Part shown: positions 26,406 to 35,635 of the stretch, in pieces
How positions within the stretch are numbered: the first letter of the stretch is position 1
Layout: every line of letters begins with the position of its first letter
Assembly (NCBI RefSeq): GCF_022133705.1
Contig: NZ_JAKNHJ010000010.1
Location: 1-64,000, forward strand
Reading direction: 5' to 3'
DNA: 64,000 bases
From: Varibaculum cambriense
GTDB taxonomy: Bacteria; Actinomycetota; Actinomycetes; Actinomycetales; Actinomycetaceae
The notes under the pieces: generated by a model
The model's input: the letters and a program-made list of their open reading frames with translations, nothing else
What the model was told of the DNA's origin: nothing
The model's database searches: none
Made by a program: the position numbers and the translations under genes

Positions 26406-27622
26406 TGGCTATCAATATCACCAGAATTAGGGAAAAACTTATCTCAAAACTTCCGGCTTCATTTATATTTGAGGTTGTTAAGACCGCTGGCCCCGGCTCC
26501 TACTTATTCCCGCTGGCTACAAGGTTGCGTGGTTATCGCGCTGAACAGAACCCAAAAACTGTTACTGTTCCTAAAGCTCCAACCCGTGTCCTTATTGCCC
26601 CTTTTAATCTTGCTGGGCAAGGATGGGAGCTGGCTCGAGCGTTAGAAGACAACCTTAGTGATGTGGCAGCTCATGCGATGACCGTTGATTTTGGGGGAGT
26701 CTTGAGTTTCAATGCAGATAGCAAGGTAACTTATGGAACCTACGCGCTATCTAAAGAATGGGCCAAGAAACAGTTTGAGCAAGTATGCGGGTTTACTCAT
26801 GTATTGATAGAGGCAGAAAATTCGCTATTTGGTCGGCTTTTCAATTTCAACGTATACCGCGAAGTCCGTGCGTTGCAGGAAAGAGGTATAGCGGTTGCCT
26901 TTCTATCTCACGGATCTGACACTCGCAACCCGAGTGGTCACGCCAAACGCCATGAGTGGTCGCCTTTCGCAAATACAAATCAACAAACCGTTTTGCTGCA
27001 ACGCAAAGCAGACGCCAATCGCGAATTAATCGAGTCCCTAGGGATACCGATTTTTGTGACTACTCCCGATTTGTTGGACGATCTCCCAAATGCCCACTGG
27101 TGTCCCTTGGTAGTAAAACCAGAACAATGGATATCTAAGCAACCTGTTCCCAAAGTGCACCCAACCCTCAGAGTTGGGCACATCCCCAGCAGACGATGGT
27201 TAAAGGGTACCGAGTATATTCATCCTATTTTTGATGAATTTTCAGGTTCTGGGTTAATCGAGCCAAAGCTACTTGAGGGAATTCCACGAGCAGCTATGCC
27301 CAAGATTCTCTCAGGTTTAGATGTCTTAGTTGAGCAATTAACTTTAGGCTCCTATGGGGTAACCGCACTGGAAGCTATATGTTCAGGGTGCCTAGCAGTT
27401 GCAAATGTTAGTCCGCATGTGCGAGAAGTTATTAAGCAACAAACTGGCATTGAATCACCTATCGTCCAAGCAGATCCAGACACTCTTGTCGAAGTATTAA
27501 AGTCACTCGCGGATGATTCCATGCGAGAAAACTTGCTGAAAGCCCAGAAAGAATACGTTTCCAAGATTCATACTGGGGCTATGAGTGCTAAAGTATTGGA
27601 AACTGAGTGGCTGAAGCGCTGA
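26405..27622 (+). CDS. Glycosyltransferase-like protein, GT-B fold
   Basis: A 405-residue protein whose ATG shares bases with the upstream stop. After a membrane-association-like N-terminus (ASFIFEVVKTAGPGSYLFPLA) there is a GT-B pattern: VLIAPFNLAGQGWELARALE at about 61, VAFLSHGSDTRNPSGHAKRHEW at about 162, LRVGHIPSRRWLKGTEYIHPIF at about 257 and EQLTLGSYGVTALEAICSGCLAVA at about 311, the conserved donor-binding E-x-C-SG region. It lacks a close named family. It ends the plus-strand glycan operon, convergent with the gene at 27639. Confidence 0.75.
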   Translation: MAINITRIREKLISKLPASFIFEVVKTAGPGSYLFPLATRLRGYRAEQNPKTVTVPKAPTRVLIAPFNLAGQGWELARALEDNLSDVAAHAMTVDFGGVLSFNADSKVTYGTYALSKEWAKKQFEQVCGFTHVLIEAENSLFGRLFNFNVYREVRALQERGIAVAFLSHGSDTRNPSGHAKRHEWSPFANTNQQTVLLQRKADANRELIESLGIPIFVTTPDLLDDLPNAHWCPLVVKPEQWISKQPVPKVHPTLRVGHIPSRRWLKGTEYIHPIFDEFSGSGLIEPKLLEGIPRAAMPKILSGLDVLVEQLTLGSYGVTALEAICSGCLAVANVSPHVREVIKQQTGIESPIVQADPDTLVEVLKSLADDSMRENLLKAQKEYVSKIHTGAMSAKVLETEWLKR

Positions 27623-27638
27623 TAGGTTTTAACTAAAA

Positions 27639-28817
27639 TTACTTGCCAGAGTTATTTTTTAAAACTTGAGCAACTTTCTGGCTGCTCTTAGCTAAAGATT
27701 TATTTTCTAGCACCCATTGTCGCAGTTCTGCGAAACTTACGACATTAGACCGTAAATTAATGATTTCCTGAAAGACCTTTGCCACGCTGATAGCAGAGTA
27801 ATCTACGCAAATCCCGAGGCAATGAGCTCCAATATCTTCACGTGCCGGTCCGGGCCCCGCATAAATCACCGGAGTTCCACACGCTAAGGTAGAGAGCACT
27901 TTCGTAGGGTAGGCATGGTCGTATCCAACTCCGGCTTTTATAGATACAAGCCCAGCATCCGCACCCGCTATCCAGCGGGCAGTTTCACCTGGAGGAAGTG
28001 TTTCCAGGACGTGCACCCGCCCTTTTAGTTCCGGTTTTGCTGCCTGTTCTTTAAGTAAATCCCAGTCACTGCCTTTACCGAGGAACACTAGATGGTGAGG
28101 AATTTTGTCTATAACCTGAGCCAGAGCAGAGATAAAGATGCTGGCACCTTGCCATTCGGATGCGGTACCGGTGTAAATAAAATAGGGCGCGTCCCCTAAA
28201 CAAATATTTTCTCTCTCAACGCGAGATATCGGTTCAACTTCATCGGTAAAGGTATCAGTATCTATTCCATTAGGAATCAGATGCACCGATTTTGCACCCA
28301 TTGCTCGCGCAGTCTCAGCAATCTCTTCATTAACTGCGATGACAGCCGCTGCTCCCCTAACCGCAAATGCCTCTAAAGCTTTTACCACTTTAACCACTAT
28401 TTTTGGGGCGAAAGACGCACTGGCTGCCCCCCACAGATCTGGCAGGTAATACACATAGGGAACACCCAGGAGTTTACTGACAATCCGCATGAAAAATCCG
28501 GTGGTAGGGGGAGGCTCAACCAAAGTCACGGTAGCGCGAGGCGAAAATAAAACTCGAAAAAATGCGGTAATATCAAAACTGAGATACTGCAGGTACCCGC
28601 GTACATATCCTTCTTTATCGCGCAGTACCGGGAAACGCCGTACCCGATCTTGATCGGCAACTTGCAGACCCGATGGCGCTGTAGTGGTCACTACCTCAAC
28701 TTCTATGCCCTTTTCCCGTAGAGCCTTGGCTACCCCCGCCAAGCGAAAAGAGGCAGCAGCAGCCTCAGGCAAATAGATCCGAGAAACTATCCTAACGAAA
28801 CCGCGACGCATGCCCAC
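27639..28817 (-). CDS. Glycosyltransferase, GT4 (WbuB/WcaI-like)
   Basis: A 392-residue GT-B enzyme. The acceptor domain starts VRIVSRIYLPEAAAASFRLAGVAKALREKG. The donor domain has YFIYTGTASEWQGASIFI at about 211, LVFLGKGSDWDLL and AGVGYDHAYPTKVLSTLACGTPVIYAGPGP near 310-340. This arrangement matches transferases that add an aminosugar or its uronate. It begins 14 bp after the WbpD-type acetyltransferase stop, suggesting one operon and use of UDP-ManNAc3NAcA or a related donor. I chose GTG at 28817 because GAGGT lies seven bases upstream; ATG at 28811 is the alternative. Confidence 0.82.
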   Translation of the reverse strand: MGMRRGFVRIVSRIYLPEAAAASFRLAGVAKALREKGIEVEVVTTTAPSGLQVADQDRVRRFPVLRDKEGYVRGYLQYLSFDITAFFRVLFSPRATVTLVEPPPTTGFFMRIVSKLLGVPYVYYLPDLWGAASASFAPKIVVKVVKALEAFAVRGAAAVIAVNEEIAETARAMGAKSVHLIPNGIDTDTFTDEVEPISRVERENICLGDAPYFIYTGTASEWQGASIFISALAQVIDKIPHHLVFLGKGSDWDLLKEQAAKPELKGRVHVLETLPPGETARWIAGADAGLVSIKAGVGYDHAYPTKVLSTLACGTPVIYAGPGPAREDIGAHCLGICVDYSAISVAKVFQEIINLRSNVVSFAELRQWVLENKSLAKSSQKVAQVLKNNSGK

Positions 28818-28831
28818 CGCAAATACCTCGT

Positions 28832-29428
28832 CTAGATTTCCTCTAACTTGTTTTCAGATACTTGGCGGAAACGTTTGCCAGACTGGGGACACTCATACAC
28901 GCCCTCCTCGCCCGGAACTGACTTTAGTTTTACTCCGGCTGGCCCTACCCAGCCAATGCGGCGGGCTGGAACCCCGGCTACTAGGGCATATTCGGGAACA
29001 TCTTTGGTGACTACTGAGCCGGCCGCCACCAGTGCCCAGGCGCCGACGGTTACTGGAGCTACGCACACTGAACGCGCACCGATTGCCGCACCTTGCTTAA
29101 TAGTGACCCCCACCTGTTCCCAATCGGAAGCAGACTTAATCGAACCGTCCTCGTTAATCGCCCGGGGGTAATGATCATTGGTCAGCACCACTGCCGGCCC
29201 GATAAACACTCCGTCCTCTATGGATGCCGGCTCATAAACCAGGGCGTAGTTTTGCACTTTGCAGTTATCGCCCATATGTACGCCTTCGCCGATATAGGCT
29301 CCGCGCCCTATGATGCAGTTTTTCCCCAGCTTGGCATTCTCACGCACCTGCGCCAAATGCCAAACGCTGGATCCCTCCCCAATCTGAGCTTCGGGGGAAA
29401 CATCTGCGCTGTCAACTATACGGGTCAT
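28832..29428 (-). CDS. wbpD: UDP-GlcNAc3NA 3-N-acetyltransferase, WbpD/WlbB type
   Basis: A left-handed beta-helix acetyltransferase of 198 residues with hexapeptide repeats from IGEGSSVWHLAQV (16-28) through NCIIGRGAYIGEG and MGDNCKVQN, the loop VVLTNDHYPRA at 80-90, and AALVAAGSVVTKDVPEYALVAGVPAR. This is the WbpD/WlbB signature: acetyl-CoA-dependent acetylation of the 3-amino group of UDP-GlcNAc3NA. I chose ATG at 29428 (MTRIV) because GAAAGG lies seven bases upstream; further ATGs at 29434 and 29452 are less well spaced. It is upstream of a GT4 gene. Confidence 0.87.
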   Translation of the reverse strand: MTRIVDSADVSPEAQIGEGSSVWHLAQVRENAKLGKNCIIGRGAYIGEGVHMGDNCKVQNYALVYEPASIEDGVFIGPAVVLTNDHYPRAINEDGSIKSASDWEQVGVTIKQGAAIGARSVCVAPVTVGAWALVAAGSVVTKDVPEYALVAGVPARRIGWVGPAGVKLKSVPGEEGVYECPQSGKRFRQVSENKLEEI

Positions 29429-29495
29429 AACCATACCTTTCACCAGTTTCAATAAAACTCAGTTTATTGGCGAACATTAGCGAAAACACAATTGG

Positions 29496-30122
29496 CTATC
29501 CAAAAAGAACTGGCCACGTGGGCATACACCAGCTAACCTGATCTAGCAGTTTATCTAGTTGTTCTGACTTCTTAACATATTCTGGGTTCTGTTCGGGAGT
29601 TTTACCCTCTTCAAGCTGGCGTTGCGCCGCCGGCCCGTCGGTATATTCGGGAATCTTTCCCGTAATTAGTTGCGGTTCCAGGTTGACAATCTCGCGCATA
29701 TTTCTTAATGCCTTGTTAGCAGCGTCATCTTTACCTGCAGCAGTTTCAAACTCTGAGTAGTGCTCCGGAAGAATCTGGAGAAATTTCGCCCACTCAGGTG
29801 CTGCATTTTCAGTTCCAGAGTCAGGATCCTTTTGCTGAGACTGTACCTGGGCAACGCGCCCTGTGAACGCTTTCCCCTGTGGGGTTTGCTGCAACAGATC
29901 ACTCAAAACCTTATCCAGGGCAGCGCACCCCTGCGAGCCGGCTCGTATCTCCGGCAATTTGGCGTTCGGACCAACAGATACCTTAATCTGCGGGCCGGTT
30001 GGCTGCGGAAGAGATTCCCGGTCTGATTGATACCAAAAATACCAAGCCGCTAGGAGCGCCACCACCGTCAGGATGGCAACTGCTGCCAGGGCAAACCGTT
30101 TTTTACCTTGCATTGCTAGCAA
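29496..30122 (-). CDS. Membrane-anchored hypothetical protein
   Basis: A 208-residue protein with a single N-terminal membrane helix (KRFALAAVAILTVVALLAAWYFWYQ, about residues 8-32) after positive charges, so it is probably anchored with the bulk outside. The ectodomain is acidic and Gln/Glu-rich, with two Cys (CAALDKVLSDLL and SWCMPTWPVLFG at the C-terminus) that could form a disulfide. No family is recognised. It lies between wbpD and the NlpC/P60 gene on the same strand, 39 bp after the latter. A role in glycan attachment or cell-wall assembly is a guess from location. Confidence 0.6.
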   Translation of the reverse strand: MLAMQGKKRFALAAVAILTVVALLAAWYFWYQSDRESLPQPTGPQIKVSVGPNAKLPEIRAGSQGCAALDKVLSDLLQQTPQGKAFTGRVAQVQSQQKDPDSGTENAAPEWAKFLQILPEHYSEFETAAGKDDAANKALRNMREIVNLEPQLITGKIPEYTDGPAAQRQLEEGKTPEQNPEYVKKSEQLDKLLDQVSWCMPTWPVLFG

Positions 30123-30161
30123 TAACAGCCTCCAAAAACTAACTAGGGTTGGGAAATATAC

Positions 30162-32006
30162 TTAGCTCGCCAAGGGACGGACAACATAGGGAGCTATACT
30201 ACCCCAGTTATAGAGACCTCGTTGCCGGGCATGACCATAGTTAGACTCTATAATCTGGTTCGATCCCACATAAATTGCGACATGGTAGATGCCACCTCGT
30301 CCTTGCCAAAACACCAAGTCGCCTGGCTGTCGGGAACCAAACCCAACTTTTTGCAGGCGAGGATGCGCGTAGAGTTCTTTCGACGTGCGGTATGTTGGCG
30401 CCGCATGGGAAATAACATTTATAGGTTGCGGATCGATACCCGCCCTGTATAGAGCCTGTAACGCAAAACCGGAGCAATCATAGCCATCGCCATAGCCTCC
30501 GGCACCGCCCCAAGTGTACGGGCTTCCAGTTTGTCCTCTCGCGAATGAAATCATCGCATTCACGCGTTGGCTACGATTGGCTCTCAGAGGAACCGGATTC
30601 AATTGGAAATTATCCATAGTCCAAGAGCGAGAAGTCATACTTACCCATGTCCGATGATCGACAACTCCGTTGGCGCTTACCCCAATTTTTCGTTGAAAAC
30701 GTTTGACCGCATTTTCGGTACGTTGATCAAAAGTCATTCCCGCATTCAGTGGTACCCCCACACCCATACGAGCCCGCACTTCCCGCACCTTCGTGCCATT
30801 CCAGCCGCGGCGCGGAACCACCGTTGTTCCCGGAGCGCGAATTGCGCTAACGGGCTGCAAATAACGAGCCGGGGGACGCCAGCCAGCGGCAGATGAAGAA
30901 CCTATCAGGGGGTACCGATGCAAAAGTCCCTTATGGTCAATCGCCATTATTCCACCGCCTAGTGAAATATCAATTGGCATAATTTGGGACATAACATTCC
31001 AACCGTTCCCCACCAACCCTGAGGAAAATGCAGTACCACCGCCACTAGCCCTGTATAAGTACAAATAGCCTGAAGAATCAGTTGCTAAGAAATCTGATTT
31101 TCCATTTTGATCGACATCACCGGTGCTCATAACTCTTGTTATGTTGTTCCACCCAAATCCAAGCCTTACCGGCGCGTCAAATCTACCTCGCCCATCTAGG
31201 AAAGGATAGATATGCATCTGTCCCGCACGATCTACCGCTAAGATTCCTGTCTTGTTGCCCACGGTTCGCGACATAAAGGTAAGAAAACGCATACTAGACC
31301 AGCCGTTGCCAATTTTCACGCCGGAATTAAAGCAGTAAGAACTTCTGCAAGCCAGATATAAATAGAGGTCACCATTATTTTTTCTAGCGATTAGATCAGT
31401 CTTACCATCGTGATTAACGTCTCCTGATGTTATCGAATCGAAGGCTCCCCAGCCTTGTCCAATATCCCCTATCGTTCTGAGACCTCCGCCCGATGTACCT
31501 TCATAAAGGCGAAAAATAACATTGTTTTCTTTCTCGAGAAAATAAAATAAATCGGCCCGGCGATTACCTGTGTAATCATTCATGGCCAGAACCCCGTCTT
31601 TCCCCCAACCATTTCCAATTTGCCGGGGCTGCCCGAAACGCATTCCTGTGTACCACCGGCTAGTCAACGGCCGGTTATTACTTGAAGCCAACGAACCCGG
31701 CGCTACTGTAGACCCTGTGTAGGGGATTTGAATGGAATTCTCCGCCGCTTGGGGGGTAGAGGTTTCTGAGCCGGAATCTTGGATTTCCAAACCATCGTTA
31801 CCAGTGTTATCGGCGACATCGTTAGCATCTTGGGCTGGATTCGGAGTATCTAAACCGTCCGTACTAACACTTTCTGTAGATGTAGGAGACTGCGGAGATG
31901 CAGGAGTCGTAACTTCCTCAGCATAGGCAGGCACCGTTGCCAAAACTAAACTGGCGGCTGCCGTGAAACACGTCAGCCCTCTAATCATTCTGCTTTTACC
32001 AGTCAT
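30162..32006 (-). CDS. Secreted FG-GAP-like repeat, PG-binding and NlpC/P60 hydrolase
   Basis: A 614-residue exported protein. Order: signal peptide (MIRGLTCFTAAASLVLATVPAYA, cut near residue 29); a Thr/Ser/Asp-rich linker to about 105; five or so FG-GAP/VCBS-like beta-propeller units to about 380, with Asp-rich metal loops such as DVNHDGKTDL and DVDQNGKSDF alternating with GNGWGK/IGNGW repeats; a peptidoglycan-binding type 1 domain at about 397-455; NlpC/P60 at about 485-610 with catalytic Cys511 (YDCSG) and His575 (YHVAIYV). It probably cleaves peptide bonds in peptidoglycan. Start at 32006 (MTGKSRM) with GAGGT eight bases upstream. Location suggests it opens the wall for glycan display. 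Confidence 0.87.
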   Translation of the reverse strand: MTGKSRMIRGLTCFTAAASLVLATVPAYAEEVTTPASPQSPTSTESVSTDGLDTPNPAQDANDVADNTGNDGLEIQDSGSETSTPQAAENSIQIPYTGSTVAPGSLASSNNRPLTSRWYTGMRFGQPRQIGNGWGKDGVLAMNDYTGNRRADLFYFLEKENNVIFRLYEGTSGGGLRTIGDIGQGWGAFDSITSGDVNHDGKTDLIARKNNGDLYLYLACRSSYCFNSGVKIGNGWSSMRFLTFMSRTVGNKTGILAVDRAGQMHIYPFLDGRGRFDAPVRLGFGWNNITRVMSTGDVDQNGKSDFLATDSSGYLYLYRASGGGTAFSSGLVGNGWNVMSQIMPIDISLGGGIMAIDHKGLLHRYPLIGSSSAAGWRPPARYLQPVSAIRAPGTTVVPRRGWNGTKVREVRARMGVGVPLNAGMTFDQRTENAVKRFQRKIGVSANGVVDHRTWVSMTSRSWTMDNFQLNPVPLRANRSQRVNAMISFARGQTGSPYTWGGAGGYGDGYDCSGFALQALYRAGIDPQPINVISHAAPTYRTSKELYAHPRLQKVGFGSRQPGDLVFWQGRGGIYHVAIYVGSNQIIESNYGHARQRGLYNWGSIAPYVVRPLAS

Positions 32007-32222
32007 AACTGAGACCTCACTCCACGATCTGTATGGGGACAATTGCAGTATATAAGGATTAGATTAATATTTTTACATCATTAAAAGAAACAGGGACTAC
32101 GTGAGCAGCGAAAACCTGGATAAGTTATTTTCTCTCAGCAGGGAATGTGAACTGTTTGCCCATTCCCGCGTAAAATAGACTCACAGTTTGTTGAGTTGTT
32201 GAAGACCTCAAAGGAGTTTTTC

Positions 32223-33524
32223 ATGCGCGTAGCAGTTGTGGCAATGGGAAAGATCGGCTTGCCCCTGGCAGTACAGTTTGCCTCCAGCGGACAGGAAGTG
32301 ATTGGGGTTGACGTTAACGAAAAAACTGTTGACCTAATTAACCAGGCTAAAGAGCCTTTTCCTGGGGAAGCTCACCTGCAAGACAAACTCTCTGAGCTGG
32401 TGCCTGCGGGAAAGCTGCGCGCCACCATCGACTACGCAGACGCTATCCCAGATGCAGATGCCATCGTTTTGGTGGTTCCGCTCTTTGTTAATGACGAAAC
32501 CTGGCAGCCAGATTTCGGGTGGATGGATCAAGCTACTCGTTCCCTCGCCGAACACCTAACCCCCGGAACCTTGATCTCCTATGAAACCACTTTGCCAGTA
32601 GGCACTACCCGAGGCCGCTGGAAGCCGCTGATTGAAGAGATTTCTGGTTTGAAAGAGGGCGAAGACTTCCACCTGGTGTTCTCTCCTGAACGGGTACTAA
32701 CCGGGCGGGTATTCCAGGATTTGCGTCGCTATCCCAAGCTGGTCGGCGGGCTAACTGAGACGGGTACCCAGGCAGCAATCAAGTTCTATGAAAGCGTGCT
32801 GCAATTTGATGAGCGCCCCGACCTGCCGCGTGAAAACGGAGTTTGGGACATGGGCAATGCCGAGGCCGCTGAGATGGCGAAACTGGCAGAAACTACCTAC
32901 CGGGACGTTAATATCGGGCTGGCGAACCAGTTTGCCGTCTACGCGGACAAAGTCGGTATTGACGTGCAAAAAGTCATCGATGCCTGCAACTCGCAACCAT
33001 ATTCTCACATTCACCGCCCTGGGATTGCGGTTGGCGGACACTGCATTCCGGTTTACCCGCGCCTGTACCTTTCTACCGATCCCGATGCCTCCGTAGTTCG
33101 TACCGCGCGTACATATAACGCTGGGATGCCCGAATACGTAGTTTCCCGCGTAGAGGAAGTGCTAGGGAATCTCGAGGGTGTCAAAGTGGTTGTACTGGGA
33201 GCTTCCTACCGGGGGGCAGTTAAAGAAACCGCGTTCTCGGGAGTGTTCACTACCGTTGACTCCTTGCGCAAGCGGGGAGCGAAGGTGCTGGTTCACGACC
33301 CCATGTTTAGCGATGAGGAACTAGCGGGCTTCGGTTGGGATGCCTACCACCTAGGCGAGGAAGTTACCGCCGCGATCGTGCAGGCTGACCACGCCGAATA
33401 TAAAACCATCAGCGCGAAGGATCTGCCCGGTATCAAGCTGTTATTTGATGGTCGCCGGGTCACCGATCCGCATCTGTGGAAAGGTACCCCGCGCATGGTT
33501 ATTGGGGATCAGGCTTCCCACTAA
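32223..33524 (+). CDS. wbpA: UDP-N-acetylglucosamine 6-dehydrogenase, WbpA type
   Basis: A 433-residue UDP-sugar dehydrogenase of the WecC/WbpA group: nucleotide site VAMGKIGLPLA at 6-16, VPLFV 85-89, TTLPVGTTR 122-130, FSPERVLTGR 153-162, and AVGGHCIPVYP at 269-279 with catalytic Cys274. It oxidises C6 twice with NAD+, giving UDP-GlcNAcA, the first pathway step for UDP-ManNAc3NAcA. The first Gly of the usual GxGxxG is Ala. The ATG at 32223 has AAAGGAG 9 bases upstream, so the in-frame codons before it are not used. UDP-ManNAc 6-dehydrogenase (WecC) is the alternative. The large membrane protein follows after 18 bp. Confidence 0.85.
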   Translation: MRVAVVAMGKIGLPLAVQFASSGQEVIGVDVNEKTVDLINQAKEPFPGEAHLQDKLSELVPAGKLRATIDYADAIPDADAIVLVVPLFVNDETWQPDFGWMDQATRSLAEHLTPGTLISYETTLPVGTTRGRWKPLIEEISGLKEGEDFHLVFSPERVLTGRVFQDLRRYPKLVGGLTETGTQAAIKFYESVLQFDERPDLPRENGVWDMGNAEAAEMAKLAETTYRDVNIGLANQFAVYADKVGIDVQKVIDACNSQPYSHIHRPGIAVGGHCIPVYPRLYLSTDPDASVVRTARTYNAGMPEYVVSRVEEVLGNLEGVKVVVLGASYRGAVKETAFSGVFTTVDSLRKRGAKVLVHDPMFSDEELAGFGWDAYHLGEEVTAAIVQADHAEYKTISAKDLPGIKLLFDGRRVTDPHLWKGTPRMVIGDQASH

Positions 33525-33542
33525 AACTTCGCCCCGAGCTCC

Positions 33543-35624
33543 ATGGATATTTTTAGCCCGGCTACTCCGGAACAATTCTTTTATAACTGGTGGCTATTTC
33601 CACTCCCATTATTGGTTGCCTTAGCGACAGTATTCGTTCCTGGGCTAGCTGTTGGTCGTCTTGTAGGCCTGCGGAATAAATGGCTTTGGGCTTGGGCACC
33701 CGCGGCTTCTGTCGGGATCGCGTCTGTGACTGCGATCGCTGCAGGAAAAATTGGTGTCACCTGGGGATTTTTACCACTGCTAGCGGCTACCCTATTGCTC
33801 CTATTGGTCTGCTGGATGGGAAAGTCGGTACATAACAAACTTCGTGCTGCTCCGGGTGATTATCAAATAGATGTTTCCGCGCAGGCGGTAACTAGCTCAA
33901 AGAACAAGTGGCAGATTCCTGCCGCTGTAGTAACGGTTTTTATTCTTGCCACTATCTGGTTCGCTACCGTCATTAAACTACCGGGAGCATTTGCTCAGAG
34001 CTGGGATAATGCATTTCATCTGAATCTGGCGATGATGTTCACCCAAAACGGCAACGCTTCTACCCTAGCTACGAACCTTGTCGGAACTGACCCCAGTGGT
34101 TATTATCCCGCTGCTTGGCATGGCCTTGTGTCCTTGATAGCTAGTGCCTGCAGTAGATCCGTGGTTGTGGCTACCAACGCATTAACGGTTGTAATTGCTT
34201 TCTTGGTTTGGCCACTTAGCATTTACACTTTTACTTCGGAGGTCACCCGAAATAAGGTTGCAGCTACATTATCGATTCCTCTATCACTGGCTTTCCCCCA
34301 ATTTCCCATGGGATTCATTGGATATGGGACTTTGTACCCGAATCTTTTGGGCTATGCTTTTATCCCTCTTTGTGCCGCACTATTAATTAACTGTTTACGA
34401 AAATGGCCTAGCCAGATTACCTATAAGTTATTTTTAGCGGTAATAGCCATAACCGCAGCATCTGTCAGCCATCCCAATTCTATTTTCGTAATCGCAATAT
34501 TCTTCGTGGTTATTACCTGGTGGTTTACGCTTCGCGCAATATTGAAAAGATTAGCTAGCGCGGAAAAAAATAGAGTAATACAAGCTCTATTCGTATTGGG
34601 CTGGTCCCTGCTTTGGTTTGGAATATACGTTTCCTGGGATAGATTCTGTTACCATATAGGTTTCATTCACGCTATGCGAGGTCCGGAGGCACATAACTTC
34701 AACCCGGTATCTGGAACCTATAGACAAGGTGTACGAGATCTGCTCTTATTAACCGGCGGCACCGGTTTCAACAACTCTTTCCAGTACACATTACTGCTCT
34801 TAGCGCCTTTAACTATTTTAGTTTGGATGGGATTCTTTAAAATTTCTCGTTTTCCGAGGCAGTGGCTACTGTGTTTTACTTGGGTACCTCTAGCGTTCTA
34901 CTACCTAGTAGTCACCGGTATGCAAAATATCAGTTTGCGACGCTACTTCGTCGGGGTCTGGTACAACGATGCTCCGCGAGTATTTGCGCCTCTCGTATTT
35001 GTCGCGGTTCCTCTCGCCGCAATCGGAGCCGCCTGGATTTGGAGTTTAATCCTCAAGTTTGTTCCTAAAATCCGTTCCGTTAAGACGAGGGTAATGGCAT
35101 TTCCTCTTTACATGGCATGCCTATCTCTTTTTGTCATTTGGGGACCACCCTCTCTTAAATCTACAGGACCGTGGATATTCTCGGCTTTTGAGATTCCGAA
35201 ACCTAGTACTAATGGATATCAACTAATCGACACCGACGAGCTAGAACTGCTTTTTTCTCTACCAAAGTACATCCCAGATGATGATGCCGTGCTGGCAAAT
35301 CCCTGGGAGGGCGGTACTTTCACTTGGGCAATCGGAGAGCGCAGAGCGGTGTTTCCAAAGATATCTGCGAATGTTTACCCAGAAAACCGAGAGATATTGG
35401 CGAAGATTCTAGATCCCCAGGAAAACCCTCAGGTATGCATAAATGTCAAAGCCACACACGCAGGCTATCTACTGGATCTTAAAAACCAGTACCTGTGGAG
35501 AGGAAGCGGCTGGGGAATCGAACACCAGTATCCAGCTCTCGATGTTAACCACTTGTCCTATTTCAAAGTTGTCAAACAAATTGGCGATGCTAGATTGCTA
35601 CGCTATGACGGATGTGAGCGTTAA
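33543..35624 (+). CDS. Large polytopic membrane protein, DUF6541-like
   Basis: A 693-residue protein with about 11-13 membrane helices and a soluble C-terminal domain (about residues 560-693). The pattern FVPGLAVGRLVGLR near the N-terminus, SWDNAFHLNLAMMFTQNGNAS after helix 4, and LANPWEGGTFTWAIGERRAVFPK near 585 resembles actinobacterial DUF6541 proteins, thought to be GT-C-type transferases or polymerases using lipid-linked sugars. Function here is not established. It follows wbpA by 18 bp, converges with the GT2 gene at 35636 (11-bp gap), and is the best intact candidate for the repeat-unit polymerase. Confidence 0.75.
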   Translation: MDIFSPATPEQFFYNWWLFPLPLLVALATVFVPGLAVGRLVGLRNKWLWAWAPAASVGIASVTAIAAGKIGVTWGFLPLLAATLLLLLVCWMGKSVHNKLRAAPGDYQIDVSAQAVTSSKNKWQIPAAVVTVFILATIWFATVIKLPGAFAQSWDNAFHLNLAMMFTQNGNASTLATNLVGTDPSGYYPAAWHGLVSLIASACSRSVVVATNALTVVIAFLVWPLSIYTFTSEVTRNKVAATLSIPLSLAFPQFPMGFIGYGTLYPNLLGYAFIPLCAALLINCLRKWPSQITYKLFLAVIAITAASVSHPNSIFVIAIFFVVITWWFTLRAILKRLASAEKNRVIQALFVLGWSLLWFGIYVSWDRFCYHIGFIHAMRGPEAHNFNPVSGTYRQGVRDLLLLTGGTGFNNSFQYTLLLLAPLTILVWMGFFKISRFPRQWLLCFTWVPLAFYYLVVTGMQNISLRRYFVGVWYNDAPRVFAPLVFVAVPLAAIGAAWIWSLILKFVPKIRSVKTRVMAFPLYMACLSLFVIWGPPSLKSTGPWIFSAFEIPKPSTNGYQLIDTDELELLFSLPKYIPDDDAVLANPWEGGTFTWAIGERRAVFPKISANVYPENREILAKILDPQENPQVCINVKATHAGYLLDLKNQYLWRGSGWGIEHQYPALDVNHLSYFKVVKQIGDARLLRYDGCER

Positions 35625-35635
35625 GCCCGTTCTGA

